Source: Thalassovita sp.
GTDB lineage: Bacteria; Pseudomonadota; Alphaproteobacteria; Rhodobacterales; Rhodobacteraceae
NCBI GenBank assembly: GCA_029212905.1
Contig: JARGPB010000031.1
Coordinates: 1 to 25,990 of the forward strand
Reading direction: 5' to 3'
Length of the DNA stretch: 25,990 nt
Both the position numbers and the translations under genes were made by a program. Below the pieces are notes generated by a model. That model was given only the letters and a program-made list of their open reading frames with translations, was not told the DNA's origin and did not search any database. Positions 1 through 8,623 of this stretch are shown here, piece after piece; the first letter of the stretch is position 1, and each line of letters opens with the position of its first letter.

Positions 1-107
1 GGTTTTCGAAGCCCCAATCCCATATCACCGCGAAAAAGGCTTTCGAACCGCAAAAACCACCTTACCCGTCAAGGCCTTAGGCGATTTAGACGACGAAGAA
101 GGGGAAA

Positions 108-197
108 TGGCGGACAGACAGGGATTCGAACCCTGGAGACGGTCTCCCGCCTACACACTTTCCAGGCGTGCGCCTTCGACCACTCGGCCACCTGTCC
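108..197 (-). tRNA. tRNA-Ser (anticodon GGA)
   Basis: Read on the minus strand, this folds into a class II tRNA of 90 nt with an encoded CCA end. The acceptor strands GGACAGG and TCTGTCC pair over 7 bp. The anticodon loop is CTGGAAA, giving anticodon GGA, which reads the serine codons UCC and UCU. A long variable arm follows, as expected for serine. The T arm is CAGGG-TTCGAAT-CCCTG, and the discriminator base G precedes CCA. Confidence 0.96.
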
Positions 198-205
198 GTG
201 CCGAC

Positions 206-235
206 CTTCTAGCCGCAGCAGGTAGGCGAATGCAA
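206..235 (-). promoter_or_regulatory. Candidate promoter of tRNA-Ser
   Basis: On the minus strand a TTGCAT hexamer (230-235) is followed by 18 bases and TAGAAG (206-211). This would start transcription within a few bases of the tRNA 5' end at 197, which fits a tRNA promoter. The hexamers match the vegetative consensus only partly, so this is an inference from position and similarity. Confidence 0.35.
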
Positions 236-324
236 GCCCCAGAAACCGCAAATTCCATTGCATGGGCCCGGTTGTCACCAGAGCCGTGAACACCCATACT
301 CTAGACAACCCTTAGACCGTGAAT

Positions 325-1470
325 ATGACAAAAAGAATGAACAAATCTCTTCGCCGTCCACCGCAACCCAGACAATTGCCTGGCGCAGGGTCCCGGCGCG
401 AACTGGACCGAATACAGACCGGCGCATTGGTGATCATAGCTTTTGCCGTCGTGCTATTCTTGTTGGTGCAGGCCAGATTTCTGTTGATCTCGCTGGCGAC
501 GGCAATCGTGCTGTTCAGCCTGACCAGCGACGCGATCAACTTTATCGCCAGGCTGAAAATCGGGCCGCTGAGAATCCCGAACTTTCTGGCTTCCCTGATG
601 GCACTTTTGATGATCTCTGCGACACTGCTGACACTCAGTTCGATCATCCTCAGCCAGGTCAACACCGTCCTGGCAACCACAGTCGCCTACGCCGAAAGCG
701 CACCCTCCGCCATCGCCGCCATGTTTGCCTGGCTTGGAGAAGACGTCCAGACAGCTGTTTTCAACTCGGTCAGTTCCTTCGAAGTGGCGGGCTACCTGCG
801 CACCGCAGCAGGACAGGCCGGCAACCTGATGTCCGCCACGGTCCTTGTGATCCTGTTCGTCGGGTTTCTGTTTGCCGAACGGATCTGGTTTGCCACCAAG
901 CTAGAGAACTTCTTTGGCGGGGACACGGCACAAGCCCAACAAGTCAGTCGCATCATGTCCACCATCATTCACAGGGTGAACTACTATCTCTTGGTGAAAA
1001 CTGGGGTCAGCGCGGTCACGGGGTTGATGGTTTTTGGGGTCGCGACGGTCTTCCAGCTGGACCTGGCCGGACCGCTGGGCATTCTGGCATTTGTGTTGAA
1101 CTACATCCCCAATGTCGGCTCGATCGTTGCCACGATTCTGGTGGCTTTGGTAACCTTCGTACAAACCTCGGATTCCGGCTCGACTCTGGCGGTTTTCGTC
1201 GTGGTCACAATGATTCAGTTCATGAACGGGAGCGTAATCGACCCCACCCTGATGGGCCGCGCCCTGCGCTTGTCATCTTTCGGGATCATCATCAGCCTGG
1301 CCTTCTGGGGCGCGGTCTGGGGTATTCCTGGCATGTTCTTGTCTGTGCCGATCATGGTGGCGATGCTGATCATCTGCTCCGAGGTTCCAGCTCTGCGCCC
1401 CATCGCGATTCTGCTCTCCCGCCAGGGCCTGCCAGAACCCAAAGACGAATCCGACACGCCCGCCGAGTAG
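325..1470 (+). CDS. AI-2E family transporter (membrane permease)
   Basis: This 381-residue polytopic membrane protein has the composition and layout of the AI-2E transporter family (PF01594, PerM/TqsA-like). A basic, Pro/Arg-rich cytoplasmic N-terminus of about 30 residues precedes paired hydrophobic helices (around 32-75 and 90-115). A polar middle region follows, then a C-terminal half with GPLGILAFVLNYIPNVGS and repeated helices including IISLAFWGAVWGIPGMFLSVPIM, both typical of the family. Members export small molecules or ions; the substrate here cannot be told, and the AI-2 label does not prove a quorum-sensing role. It diverges from tRNA-Ser. Start choice is uncertain: ATG 325 is used, an in-frame GTG lies at 319 and another ATG at 337, and no strong Shine-Dalgarno sequence is visible. 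Confidence 0.88.
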   Translation: MTKRMNKSLRRPPQPRQLPGAGSRRELDRIQTGALVIIAFAVVLFLLVQARFLLISLATAIVLFSLTSDAINFIARLKIGPLRIPNFLASLMALLMISATLLTLSSIILSQVNTVLATTVAYAESAPSAIAAMFAWLGEDVQTAVFNSVSSFEVAGYLRTAAGQAGNLMSATVLVILFVGFLFAERIWFATKLENFFGGDTAQAQQVSRIMSTIIHRVNYYLLVKTGVSAVTGLMVFGVATVFQLDLAGPLGILAFVLNYIPNVGSIVATILVALVTFVQTSDSGSTLAVFVVVTMIQFMNGSVIDPTLMGRALRLSSFGIIISLAFWGAVWGIPGMFLSVPIMVAMLIICSEVPALRPIAILLSRQGLPEPKDESDTPAE

Positions 1471-1548
1471 CACAAGCCCCTATTTCATCTTGCCCAAAAT
1501 ACTCACTGCGCCTTGCCGACCACTGGCGCCGTCACTGGTGTTTACCGC

Positions 1549-2268
1549 CTAGTCAGCCAACAACACGTTCACACGACGGTTCTGGCGGCCCTTCTTCTCA
1601 ATCTTGCCCAAGGTCACGCGGCCGATCTCTGAGGTGCGCGCAACATGGGTGCCGCCACAGGGTTGCAGATCCACCTGATCGGCCCCCTGGCCAATCCGAA
1701 CCAAACGGACCTTCCCCTGCCCCATCGGAGGCATCACGGACATGGTTTTGACCAATCCCGGATTGGCCTGCAGCTCAGCATCGGTAATCCAATCATCTGT
1801 CACCGGCAGGTCCCGCGCAATCAGATCATTCAACTGATCTTCAAGCGCCTGTTTGTCTTGAGGAGCCTCGGGCATATTGAAATCCAACCGCCCCTTTTGT
1901 GCAGTGATCGCGCCCCCGCTGACTGGCAAAGGCACCACGACCGACAACAAATGCAGGGCCGTATGCACCCGCATATGACGGTGTCGGCGGTCCCAATCCA
2001 GCACTTGCAGGATCTCTGTTCCAACTGGCGGCAGCACGCTGCCCTCCTCTGGGACCAGAACGATGTCATCGCCCTCGCCCTTCACGGCAGAGACGATTGT
2101 GATCTGCTGATCACCCCAACGCACGCGCCCGCTGTCGCCGGGTTGCCCTCCACCCGTCGCATAGAAAACCGTCCGGTCCACTACCAAGCCACCCTGATCC
2201 GTCACAGCGGTGACACGGGCCGTGGATTCCTTCAGATAGGCATCATCCCGCAGCAACAACTCGGTCAT
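1549..2268 (-). CDS. alaX: AlaX-type alanyl-tRNA editing protein
   Basis: This 239-residue free-standing editing-domain protein resembles the second half of alanyl-tRNA synthetase. It should hydrolyse Ser-tRNA(Ala) or Gly-tRNA(Ala) in trans, guarding translation fidelity. The N-terminal part has the TGGGQPGDSG glycine motif (about 38-47). The zinc ligands are present as HTALH (H102, H106) and CGGTH (C204, H208). The start is ATG 2268: reading further upstream only adds an arginine-rich mirror of the repeat encoded by the neighbouring gene, and a Shine-Dalgarno sequence AAGGAG sits just upstream. The ATG overlaps the stop of the mechanosensitive channel gene as ATGA, so translation is probably coupled. 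It is the last gene of the cysK-channel-alaX run and converges on the AI-2E permease gene. Confidence 0.92.
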   Translation of the reverse strand: MTELLLRDDAYLKESTARVTAVTDQGGLVVDRTVFYATGGGQPGDSGRVRWGDQQITIVSAVKGEGDDIVLVPEEGSVLPPVGTEILQVLDWDRRHRHMRVHTALHLLSVVVPLPVSGGAITAQKGRLDFNMPEAPQDKQALEDQLNDLIARDLPVTDDWITDAELQANPGLVKTMSVMPPMGQGKVRLVRIGQGADQVDLQPCGGTHVARTSEIGRVTLGKIEKKGRQNRRVNVLLAD

Positions 2269-4673
2269 TCGCCCTCTCCTTCTGTGGCGCTTTCTTCGGT
2301 GACATTTTCTTCGGTGACGTCTTCTTCGGTGGCGATTCCTTCGGTCGCGTTTCGCAGGGCTTCGGGGTTTCGCAGCCAAACATCACGCTGTGCAAAGGGG
2401 ATCTCGATCCCCTCTTCGGTAAAGCGGCGGGCGATCTCGTGGTTCAGGTCCGATTTGACGGACAAAGACCAATTCACATCACGCAGGATCGCTCGGATTT
2501 CAAAATCCAGGGAATCCGCCCCAAAGCCTTGGAACAAAATGCCGGGCGGCGGGTTCAACAACACCATGGGGTGCGCCTCAGAGATCTCGCGCAGGATGGT
2601 CTCGACTCGTTTGGTATCGGTGCCATAGGCCACGCCCACAGTCAGGATCACCCGACCAATCGTATTTCCACGGGTATAGTTGGTGACGGTGCCGCTGATC
2701 AGGTCAGCGTTGGGAACGATGACATCTGTGCGATCAAAAGTCTCGATCCGGGTTGAGCGCACCGAGATGTCGCGCACATAGCCCATCTTGCCACCAACCT
2801 CGATCCAGTCGCCTTCGGACACGGGGCGTTCAATCAGCAAAATGATGCCGGACACAAAATTCGACACGATATTCTGAAGACCGAACCCGATGCCAACCGA
2901 CAGCGCCCCTGCAACAATCGCAAGCGAGCTAAGGTCAATCCCTGCGCTGGTAATGGCCAAAATCGCGGACAAAAACACCCCGACATAGCCCAGACCCGCC
3001 ACGATGGCATTTTGCCCGCCGACATCAATCCGTGTCTTCGGCAGAATGGACCCACGCACGGCGCCTTGGATCACGCGTGTCAGCATATAGCCAAGCGCAA
3101 AAACCACCGCGAACATGATGAAATCTGTCGGTGAAATCCGCGTGTCCCCAATCGCGAACCCGGCGCGGAACTGCGTCCAGAGCTCTAGCAATTCAGCCGG
3201 CCGGACACCCCAGATAAGCGCCAGAACCGGCAGCGAGGCCAAGGCCAGAACGAATCCGATCAGCACCGGCCAAAGGGCCTCTTGGCTGTCATCCTCGGCA
3301 CGGATGACCAGTTTATACAGATCGCCCACCAGCTTGCGCAGAACGACAACCAACCCCAGCAATGCAAAGGTCAGAACAGCGGGGTACACCAATGCCTCGG
3401 CGGCGTTGCGATACCCGATCGCCCACAACAGCGGGCCCAGCACGGCGACAATCTGTGCGCCACGAAACAGCAATCTTTCGACTCTGCTGCGATAGGTTGC
3501 GCCATCCTTGGCGGCTTCGGCCAGGCTGATTTGGTCGGACAGGAACTGCGCCATCCGAAACAGGACCACACTGGTCAGACACACCAACGGAAAACCGACA
3601 ACAGCCTCGACCTCGGGTGAAAAATTCGCAACGCGACCGAACACTTCGACAACGCTGTTCAGTACAGTCAAAACCGCAAGAACAGTCGCATAGCTGCGGG
3701 CCTCGGCGTGGCGCGCAGGATCAATCGCAAACGGAGCCACACCGTCCGCAACGGGAAACAGCCGATCTGCCAGCCAGCGGATCAGCAGAATGCCAAAGCC
3801 CCAAAGCGGCACATAGGTCAACACGGTCGAGCTGCGCAGCCCCGCAAATCCGGTCTGGATCAGCGCTTGCGAAATCAAAAGCACCCCAAGCAGCGGCGTC
3901 AGAACCTTGCCCAGCGATACGATGAAATACCAAACCTCACCACCGTACGAGGACAGCCGCAGCGCACGAAGCCCCAGCCCGCCAAACCAACTGCGTCCGC
4001 GCAAAAGCAAGACCAGCCCCACCACCAACAACCCAAACGCCACCGGCGCATTCTGTTGGAATTCCGCCCGGCGCACCTCGTTGTTCCAGTTGTCCGAAAT
4101 TTCGCGCCATAACAGTCGGAAAGCACCCAAGCTTTCGTCGAATGCTGGCGCCCAATGTGCAGGGTTCAGCGGCGATGGGCCAAGCGAGACCAGCTCTTCG
4201 GCCTGACGTTCCCTGAGAATGCGGTCAATCTCGGTGACAAGACCGGCCGCACGGCTATGCGCCTCCTCGGAGGCCAGCACCGGAGCTTGCAGCCGCGCCA
4301 ATTGCGTCATCAACGCTGCGCGGCGCAATGCGATATCCTCGGCCTCGTCCCCATTTTCGGGAACTGGCCCCAGAGTGGCAATCTGAGACTGTATCGTCTC
4401 GATCCGGGCCTTATTGGTGTTCTGAGCGGCAAGAAACTTGTCTCGCCATTCTGCAATTTCCGCCCGCAACGTTTCCAAAGCCGCATTCGAGGCCCTGCCG
4501 GCCTCAAGCGCTGCTTCGGCGCGCGTGGCTGTCGCTTGCCAGGCTTCGAAATCCAGATTGGATTGCGTGCCCGCATCCTGAGACAGCGGGGTTTCCTGCG
4601 CCCAGACCACACCATTCGGGGCCACGACAACAACGGCAAGCGCCAACCAGACCCAAAGAAAAACCCGCGCCAT
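2265..4673 (-). CDS. DUF3772 / MscS-family mechanosensitive ion channel
   Basis: This 802-residue large MscS-type channel relieves turgor on osmotic downshock. Residues 1-25 are a signal peptide (cleavage near VVWA-QE). Residues of about 35-195 form an Ala/Glu-rich periplasmic helical domain matching DUF3772. Multiple membrane helices follow from about 205. The MscS core lies at roughly 550-780, with the pore-helix signature GALSVGIGFGLQNIVSNF and then the beta domain (RPVSEGDWIEVGG, IVPNADLISGTVTNYT). The last 25 residues are a five-residue repeat of the type [AV]TEE[DNS], encoded by a 15-bp tandem repeat. The gene starts 6 bases after the cysK stop and overlaps alaX by 4 bases, so the three genes are probably one transcript. 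Confidence 0.93.
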   Translation of the reverse strand: MARVFLWVWLALAVVVVAPNGVVWAQETPLSQDAGTQSNLDFEAWQATATRAEAALEAGRASNAALETLRAEIAEWRDKFLAAQNTNKARIETIQSQIATLGPVPENGDEAEDIALRRAALMTQLARLQAPVLASEEAHSRAAGLVTEIDRILRERQAEELVSLGPSPLNPAHWAPAFDESLGAFRLLWREISDNWNNEVRRAEFQQNAPVAFGLLVVGLVLLLRGRSWFGGLGLRALRLSSYGGEVWYFIVSLGKVLTPLLGVLLISQALIQTGFAGLRSSTVLTYVPLWGFGILLIRWLADRLFPVADGVAPFAIDPARHAEARSYATVLAVLTVLNSVVEVFGRVANFSPEVEAVVGFPLVCLTSVVLFRMAQFLSDQISLAEAAKDGATYRSRVERLLFRGAQIVAVLGPLLWAIGYRNAAEALVYPAVLTFALLGLVVVLRKLVGDLYKLVIRAEDDSQEALWPVLIGFVLALASLPVLALIWGVRPAELLELWTQFRAGFAIGDTRISPTDFIMFAVVFALGYMLTRVIQGAVRGSILPKTRIDVGGQNAIVAGLGYVGVFLSAILAITSAGIDLSSLAIVAGALSVGIGFGLQNIVSNFVSGIILLIERPVSEGDWIEVGGKMGYVRDISVRSTRIETFDRTDVIVPNADLISGTVTNYTRGNTIGRVILTVGVAYGTDTKRVETILREISEAHPMVLLNPPPGILFQGFGADSLDFEIRAILRDVNWSLSVKSDLNHEIARRFTEEGIEIPFAQRDVWLRNPEALRNATEGIATEEDVTEENVTEESATEGEGE
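2281..2355. repeat. 15-bp tandem repeat (five imperfect copies)
   Basis: Units of the type TCGGTGACGTCTTCT recur every 15 bases, about five times with small changes. They encode, on the minus strand, the acidic C-terminal tail of the MscS-family channel (ATEED-VTEEN-VTEES-ATEGE). The period is a multiple of three, so copy-number changes would keep the reading frame. The last unit also provides the Shine-Dalgarno sequence for alaX. Confidence 0.8.
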
Positions 4674-4679
4674 CAGGAC

Positions 4680-5705
4680 TTAATCCTGGAAAACGGCGGG
4701 CGCGGCGGGCGCATCCGTCACCAACCATCCCGGCAGTGGCAGCCCTTTGGCCCTCAGGAATTCGGGGTTATACAGTTTGGACTGATAGCGGGTGCCATAG
4801 TCGCACAGCACTGTCACGATGGTGTGGCCCGGCCCCATGTCCTTGGCCATGCGCATCGCGCCCGCCACATTCACAGCCGAGGACCCACCCAGGCACAGGC
4901 CCTCGTCGGCCAACAGGTCAAACACAACAGGCAGCGCCTCGGCATCTGACACGCGGCACGTGAAATCCGGCGTGAACCCCTCAAGATTGGCCGTGATACG
5001 CCCCTGCCCGATACCCTCGGTGATCGAGTTGCCGGGGTTTTCCTCGCCGGTATAGATTTTGTACAGGCCCGCGCCCTCGGGATCAGCCAGACCGACCTTG
5101 ACGCCCTTGGGCTGTAGCGCTTCGCCAACACCGGCCAACGTTCCGCCCGACCCGACCGCACAGATAAACCCATCGACCTTGCCGCCGGTCTGTTCCCAGA
5201 TCTCAGGACCTGTGGTTTCCACATGCGCCTGCCGGTTTGCAACATTATCGAACTGGTTTGCCCAGACCGCCCCATTTGGTTCGGTTTTGGCAAGCTCAGC
5301 CGCCAATCGACCCGAATAACGCACATAATTGTTCGGATTGCTATAGGGTGCGGCCGGTACTTCGATCAGCTGAGCTCCCGCAAGACGCAGCATATCCTTC
5401 TTTTCCTGGCTCTGAGTCTCAGGGATCACGATCACAGTGCGGAACCCCATCGAGGCCCCTACCAACGCCAGCCCGATGCCGGTATTCCCGGCCGTGCCCT
5501 CGACAATTGTGCCACCTGGTTTCAGCAGCCCTTTGGCCACGGCGTCACGGATGATGTACAGCGCCGCACGATCCTTGACCGACTGGCCAGGATTCATGAA
5601 TTCGGCTTTGCCCAGGATCTCGCATCCTGTCTCTTCGCTGGCCTTTTTCAGGCGGATCAGAGGGGTGTTGCCGATTGCCTCGGCCAGATCATGAGCGATA
5701 CGCAT
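4680..5705 (-). CDS. cysK: Cysteine synthase (O-acetylserine sulfhydrylase family)
   Basis: This 341-residue PLP-dependent fold-type II enzyme makes cysteine from O-acetylserine and sulfide. The N-terminus has GNTPLIRL (12-19). The PLP lysine is K44 in NPGQSVKDRAA. The phosphate-binding loop is GTAGNTG (70-76), where many CysK proteins have TSGNTG. A GSGGTLAGV loop follows and the C-terminal region carries the LCDYGTRYQSKL segment. The Shine-Dalgarno sequence AAAGGGAG is well spaced from ATG 5705. The gene lies 51 bases after trgB; in Rhodobacter sphaeroides cysK is part of the trg tellurite-resistance locus. Thiol supply is a plausible link to tellurite detoxification. A related beta-replacing activity cannot be excluded from sequence alone. 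Confidence 0.93.
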   Translation of the reverse strand: MRIAHDLAEAIGNTPLIRLKKASEETGCEILGKAEFMNPGQSVKDRAALYIIRDAVAKGLLKPGGTIVEGTAGNTGIGLALVGASMGFRTVIVIPETQSQEKKDMLRLAGAQLIEVPAAPYSNPNNYVRYSGRLAAELAKTEPNGAVWANQFDNVANRQAHVETTGPEIWEQTGGKVDGFICAVGSGGTLAGVGEALQPKGVKVGLADPEGAGLYKIYTGEENPGNSITEGIGQGRITANLEGFTPDFTCRVSDAEALPVVFDLLADEGLCLGGSSAVNVAGAMRMAKDMGPGHTIVTVLCDYGTRYQSKLYNPEFLRAKGLPLPGWLVTDAPAAPAVFQD

Positions 5706-5756
5706 TTTCTCTCCCTTTCCGGTTCTTCATAGCTCTAGGGTGCATAGGCCGGGAAC

Positions 5757-6881
5757 TCAAGCGCCTGCACGTAAACGATCACGGTGACGTGCCAGCCACA
5801 GCAACGCCGCGACCAGCGGCAGCACACGTAGTTCGCCGCGCTCAAACATCTCCATTGCCGCGTCAAAAGTCATGACATGGCTGCGGATATTTTCGTTTTC
5901 GGTCTCCAGGCCACCAACGCCTGCGGACCCATCCGGCAGATCGACCAGACCAACATAGGTGTGGAAGTATTCGTTGCTACACCCCGGCGAGGGATAGCCA
6001 CGCGACACCAGTTTCAGCTCGTCCAGTTCCAGCCCTGCCTCTTCATAGGCTTCGCGCATGGCGGTCTGATCGGGTGTTTCAGCGGCGTCCACCCTGCCCG
6101 CGATGGGCTCTAACTGCCACGGCACCCGGTCACCCCGCACATATGGACCCATGCGAAACTGTTCGACCATCATCACGCGGTCACGGACTGGATCATATGG
6201 CAGCACCAGCGCTGCGTCTGTCGCCGCAAAAGAGGCATACTCCACCTCAGCGCCCATCGAGCCATCAAACTGTCGAAACTGCAAACGATGCGATTCCACG
6301 GCGAAATACGACACATAGGGCTGAGTTTTCTGGATCGACACGACATCATCGCGCGTCAGCCCGCCCAAGGCATCAGGCACGAGCTCGACCTGGCCCAGAA
6401 TATACGAAGACGCGCGCATTTCGATCATTGGATAGAGCAGCGCCACCTCTTGCGCTGTCTTGTGACCATAGAGCCGCATAACATCCTCGGCGGCGCGCAT
6501 TTTGATCGCCGCCCGGTGTGTCTCCCAGTGCTCAAGATCAAACAGCCCGTCGGTTTGGAAACGGCCGGGTGTGGTCAGCCATACCTCGGCATCGCGTGGG
6601 CCTATGTCCGTTTGTACGCTTACGAGATGCAGATCATACCCAAACCCACCCTCGTAGAACACCAAACGCGCGATGTCTTCGTCGCTCAGCCCCTCGGCCA
6701 GCAGACCTGTGCTTTGTGCGCCGCCTTCGGCGATCAACACAGGGAAGCCTTCGTCCTTAACCTGATAGGTACAATAATCGGACAATACCGCAGGGGACAG
6801 TTTACAAGGGTCAGGGCGACCCAGAACCAGCTCCAGCAACGCCTGATGGCGCAAAGTGCCGTAAAAAAACAGATTTTTCAT
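5757..6881 (-). CDS. trgB: TrgB: gamma-glutamylcyclotransferase-like domain fused to a Nudix hydrolase
   Basis: This 374-residue two-domain protein begins with an AIG2/GGCT-like fold: the YGTLR motif is at 7-11 and the likely catalytic glutamate E77 lies in FYEGGFGY. From about residue 215 it is a Nudix hydrolase of the ADP-ribose pyrophosphatase type. The complete Nudix box spans 262-284 (G-x5-E-x7-RE-A-x-EE-x-GL) and is followed by YPSPGCSNEYFHTYVG. The order and the trgA and cysK neighbours match TrgB of R. sphaeroides, which contributes to high-level tellurite resistance. The true substrate is unknown; ADP-ribose or another nucleoside diphosphate is the family expectation. The start is ATG 6881, 13 bases after trgA, with GGAAA upstream; longer in-frame versions would run into trgA. 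Confidence 0.88.
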   Translation of the reverse strand: MKNLFFYGTLRHQALLELVLGRPDPCKLSPAVLSDYCTYQVKDEGFPVLIAEGGAQSTGLLAEGLSDEDIARLVFYEGGFGYDLHLVSVQTDIGPRDAEVWLTTPGRFQTDGLFDLEHWETHRAAIKMRAAEDVMRLYGHKTAQEVALLYPMIEMRASSYILGQVELVPDALGGLTRDDVVSIQKTQPYVSYFAVESHRLQFRQFDGSMGAEVEYASFAATDAALVLPYDPVRDRVMMVEQFRMGPYVRGDRVPWQLEPIAGRVDAAETPDQTAMREAYEEAGLELDELKLVSRGYPSPGCSNEYFHTYVGLVDLPDGSAGVGGLETENENIRSHVMTFDAAMEMFERGELRVLPLVAALLWLARHRDRLRAGA

Positions 6882-6894
6882 TAATAATTTCCGA

Positions 6895-7335
6895 TTAACG
6901 CCAATGGCGACCGCCCAGCTCGGATAGGATACCAGCCAGAATTCCCCCAACCAACAGCGGGACAGCAACGTCTAGATTCACCACTATCAGCGCATATTCC
7001 ATCCCGATGTCGAACACATCCAGCAACGCCTCGACCGGGCCCCGGTAATACCGCCGCAGCGCCTGACGCAGCATTTCGTTCGATGCCTGCAAAAAGATCG
7101 CCCAGAGCAACAGCATAAAAATTCCGGTCAGCCCGTTGCCAACCGCCGCCGACATGCCACGTCCGCTGCGCCCGCCGATGGTTATCCAACCGACCAGAGC
7201 ACCAAGGGCGACATTCACATAGTCAAACCAGCCGAACTGGGTGCCTTCGGGCAAATGCGTCTTAATTGTTTGGGACACAAGCCACGCGGTGGCGGCCAGA
7301 ACAAGCGCGGCAATTAGCCGGGCAGCGGTGGGCAT
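6895..7335 (-). CDS. trgA: TrgA family membrane protein (tellurite resistance locus)
   Basis: This 146-residue integral membrane protein starts MPTAARLIAALVLA and contains about three to four hydrophobic helices (around 4-20, 38-54, 66-83 and 112-136), with a basic stretch RQALRRYYRGP between them. The sequence and its place before trgB and cysK match TrgA, first described with tellurite resistance in R. sphaeroides; its biochemical role is unknown. The start overlaps the cfa stop: two consecutive ATG codons lie at 7338 and 7335, and the cfa TGA shares a base with the first (TGATGATG). I use 7335 from recollection of family starts; 7338 adds one methionine. Coupled translation with cfa is likely. 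Confidence 0.87.
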   Translation of the reverse strand: MPTAARLIAALVLAATAWLVSQTIKTHLPEGTQFGWFDYVNVALGALVGWITIGGRSGRGMSAAVGNGLTGIFMLLLWAIFLQASNEMLRQALRRYYRGPVEALLDVFDIGMEYALIVVNLDVAVPLLVGGILAGILSELGGRHWR

Positions 7336-7337
7336 CA

Positions 7338-8549
7338 TCAGGAAAGCGGCCTTCTCATCGTGATCTGGGTTACGTCGCAGTTTCTCCCTTGAAACGACCC
7401 AGCACAAGAGGTCAGGTAGAAATTCCACATGCGGCGGAACCGATCGTCGAACCCAAGCGCCTCGACCTGATCCCAATTTGCGTTGAACCTGTCGTACCAC
7501 AGCCGCAGAGTCTGGCTGTAGCTTTCACCAAATTCGACCGAGCCTTGCAACTCCAGCCCGGCATTCGCGATCTGTTCACGCAGCGCCGTCGGGCTGGGCA
7601 ACATGCCGCCAGGAAAGATGTATTTCTGGATGAAATCCACACCCTTACGGTATGTTTCAAAACGCTTTTCTCTGATCGTGATAATCTGCAACGTTGCAGT
7701 TTTTCCCTGCTTCAGGCAGTCGCGAACCTTATTGAAATAGACCGGCCAGTATTTCTCGCCCACGGCTTCGAACATCTCGATACTGGCGATACCGTCATAT
7801 TGAGAAGTTTCGTCACGATAATCCTGTAGCTTCAGCTCGACGACATCAGAAAGCCCCGCCTTTTCAATGCGATCCCTGGCAAAGTTCAACTGTTCCTGAC
7901 TGATTGTCAGCCCCGTCACGCGCAGCCCGCGCTCTTTGGCGGCATATTCGGCGAACCCGCCCCAACCACAGCCGATCTCTAGGATATGATCGCCGGGCTG
8001 AGCCCCCATCTGATCCACCAGCTGCGCATATTTCTGAGTTTGGGCTTGTTCCAGGCTTTCTTGTCCGGTTTCAAACAGGGCGCTGGAGTAGGTCATGGTC
8101 TTGTCCAGCCACAGCCCATAGAAATCATTCCCCAAATCATAGTGATAGCTGATGTTTTTCTTGGCCCCAGATTTGGTGTTCGAATTCATCCAATGACGCA
8201 GCCGTTCGTAGGCGCGGACCAGGAACATGCCCGGAAACCCCTCGTACAGATCATCGTTGTCCGAGTGCAGGAAATCCAGAAATGCCTGTAAATCTGGGCT
8301 GCTCCACCAACCATCCAGATAGGCGTCGCAAAAGCCAAGGTCGCCTTCGCGGATCAGCCGGGTAAACGTGTCGGGATTGTGGACGTGCAGCACACCTTTG
8401 GGCCCAGGATTGGGGCCTTCGGCGCGAAAAACCCGCCCGTCGGGCAGCACAAAGTCCAGGCTCCCGCGATTTATCCCCTTGGCCAATTGGAACACCGGAG
8501 CAAAATATCGCGGCAGGTCTTTTTGGGTCTTGGTATCAGTCAGGATCAT
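7338..8549 (-). CDS. cfa: Cyclopropane-fatty-acyl-phospholipid synthase family methyltransferase
   Basis: This 403-residue SAM-dependent methyltransferase acts on unsaturated acyl chains of membrane phospholipids. The N-terminal lipid-binding part is followed by the family signature SYHYDLGNDFYGLWLD (134-149), the SAM loop EIGCGWGGF (191-199) and a C-terminal region with FIQKYIFPGGMLPS. The start is taken as ATG 8549 because AAGGGAG lies 6 bases upstream, while the ATG at 8555 abuts that Shine-Dalgarno sequence. In R. sphaeroides a cfaA gene sits beside phrA and both belong to the singlet-oxygen (RpoE/ChrR) response; the same pair is adjacent here. It overlaps trgA by one or a few bases. Formation of methylated or furan fatty-acid precursors rather than cyclopropane is possible within this family. 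Confidence 0.9.
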   Translation of the reverse strand: MILTDTKTQKDLPRYFAPVFQLAKGINRGSLDFVLPDGRVFRAEGPNPGPKGVLHVHNPDTFTRLIREGDLGFCDAYLDGWWSSPDLQAFLDFLHSDNDDLYEGFPGMFLVRAYERLRHWMNSNTKSGAKKNISYHYDLGNDFYGLWLDKTMTYSSALFETGQESLEQAQTQKYAQLVDQMGAQPGDHILEIGCGWGGFAEYAAKERGLRVTGLTISQEQLNFARDRIEKAGLSDVVELKLQDYRDETSQYDGIASIEMFEAVGEKYWPVYFNKVRDCLKQGKTATLQIITIREKRFETYRKGVDFIQKYIFPGGMLPSPTALREQIANAGLELQGSVEFGESYSQTLRLWYDRFNANWDQVEALGFDDRFRRMWNFYLTSCAGSFQGRNCDVTQITMRRPLS

Positions 8550-8584
8550 CCGCATCTCCCTTGCGGCTTACCTGTTCAGGCTGA

Positions 8585-8613
8585 CAAGAAAATCCTCTCA
8601 GGGCAAGAAAATC
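8585..8613. repeat. 10-bp direct repeat, 19-bp period, upstream of cfa
   Basis: CAAGAAAATC occurs at 8585-8594 and again at 8604-8613, separated by 9 bases. The pair lies in the 74-base gap between the photolyase and cfa genes, about 35-65 bases before the cfa start. It could be a two-turn regulator site or chance duplication; no protein is assigned. Confidence 0.5.
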
Positions 8614-8623
8614 GTGCAAATCA

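Noticed and set aside
1..60. Imperfect inverted repeat GGTTTTCGAAGCC / GGCTTTCGAACC downstream of tRNA-Ser
   Set aside because: The pairing is broken in the middle and the long loop makes a terminator or attachment site unconvincing; no integrase gene is in the window.
1471..1548. Possible bidirectional terminator between the convergent AI-2E permease and alaX genes
   Set aside because: Only short direct repeats (CACTGG) and a 4-bp end pairing are visible; no stable hairpin.
258..1751. A 497-codon plus-strand frame across the AI-2E permease gene and beyond
   Set aside because: Its product is Arg/Ser/His-rich and resembles no family, while the overlapping frame encodes a clear permease. It also runs into the alaX 3' end.
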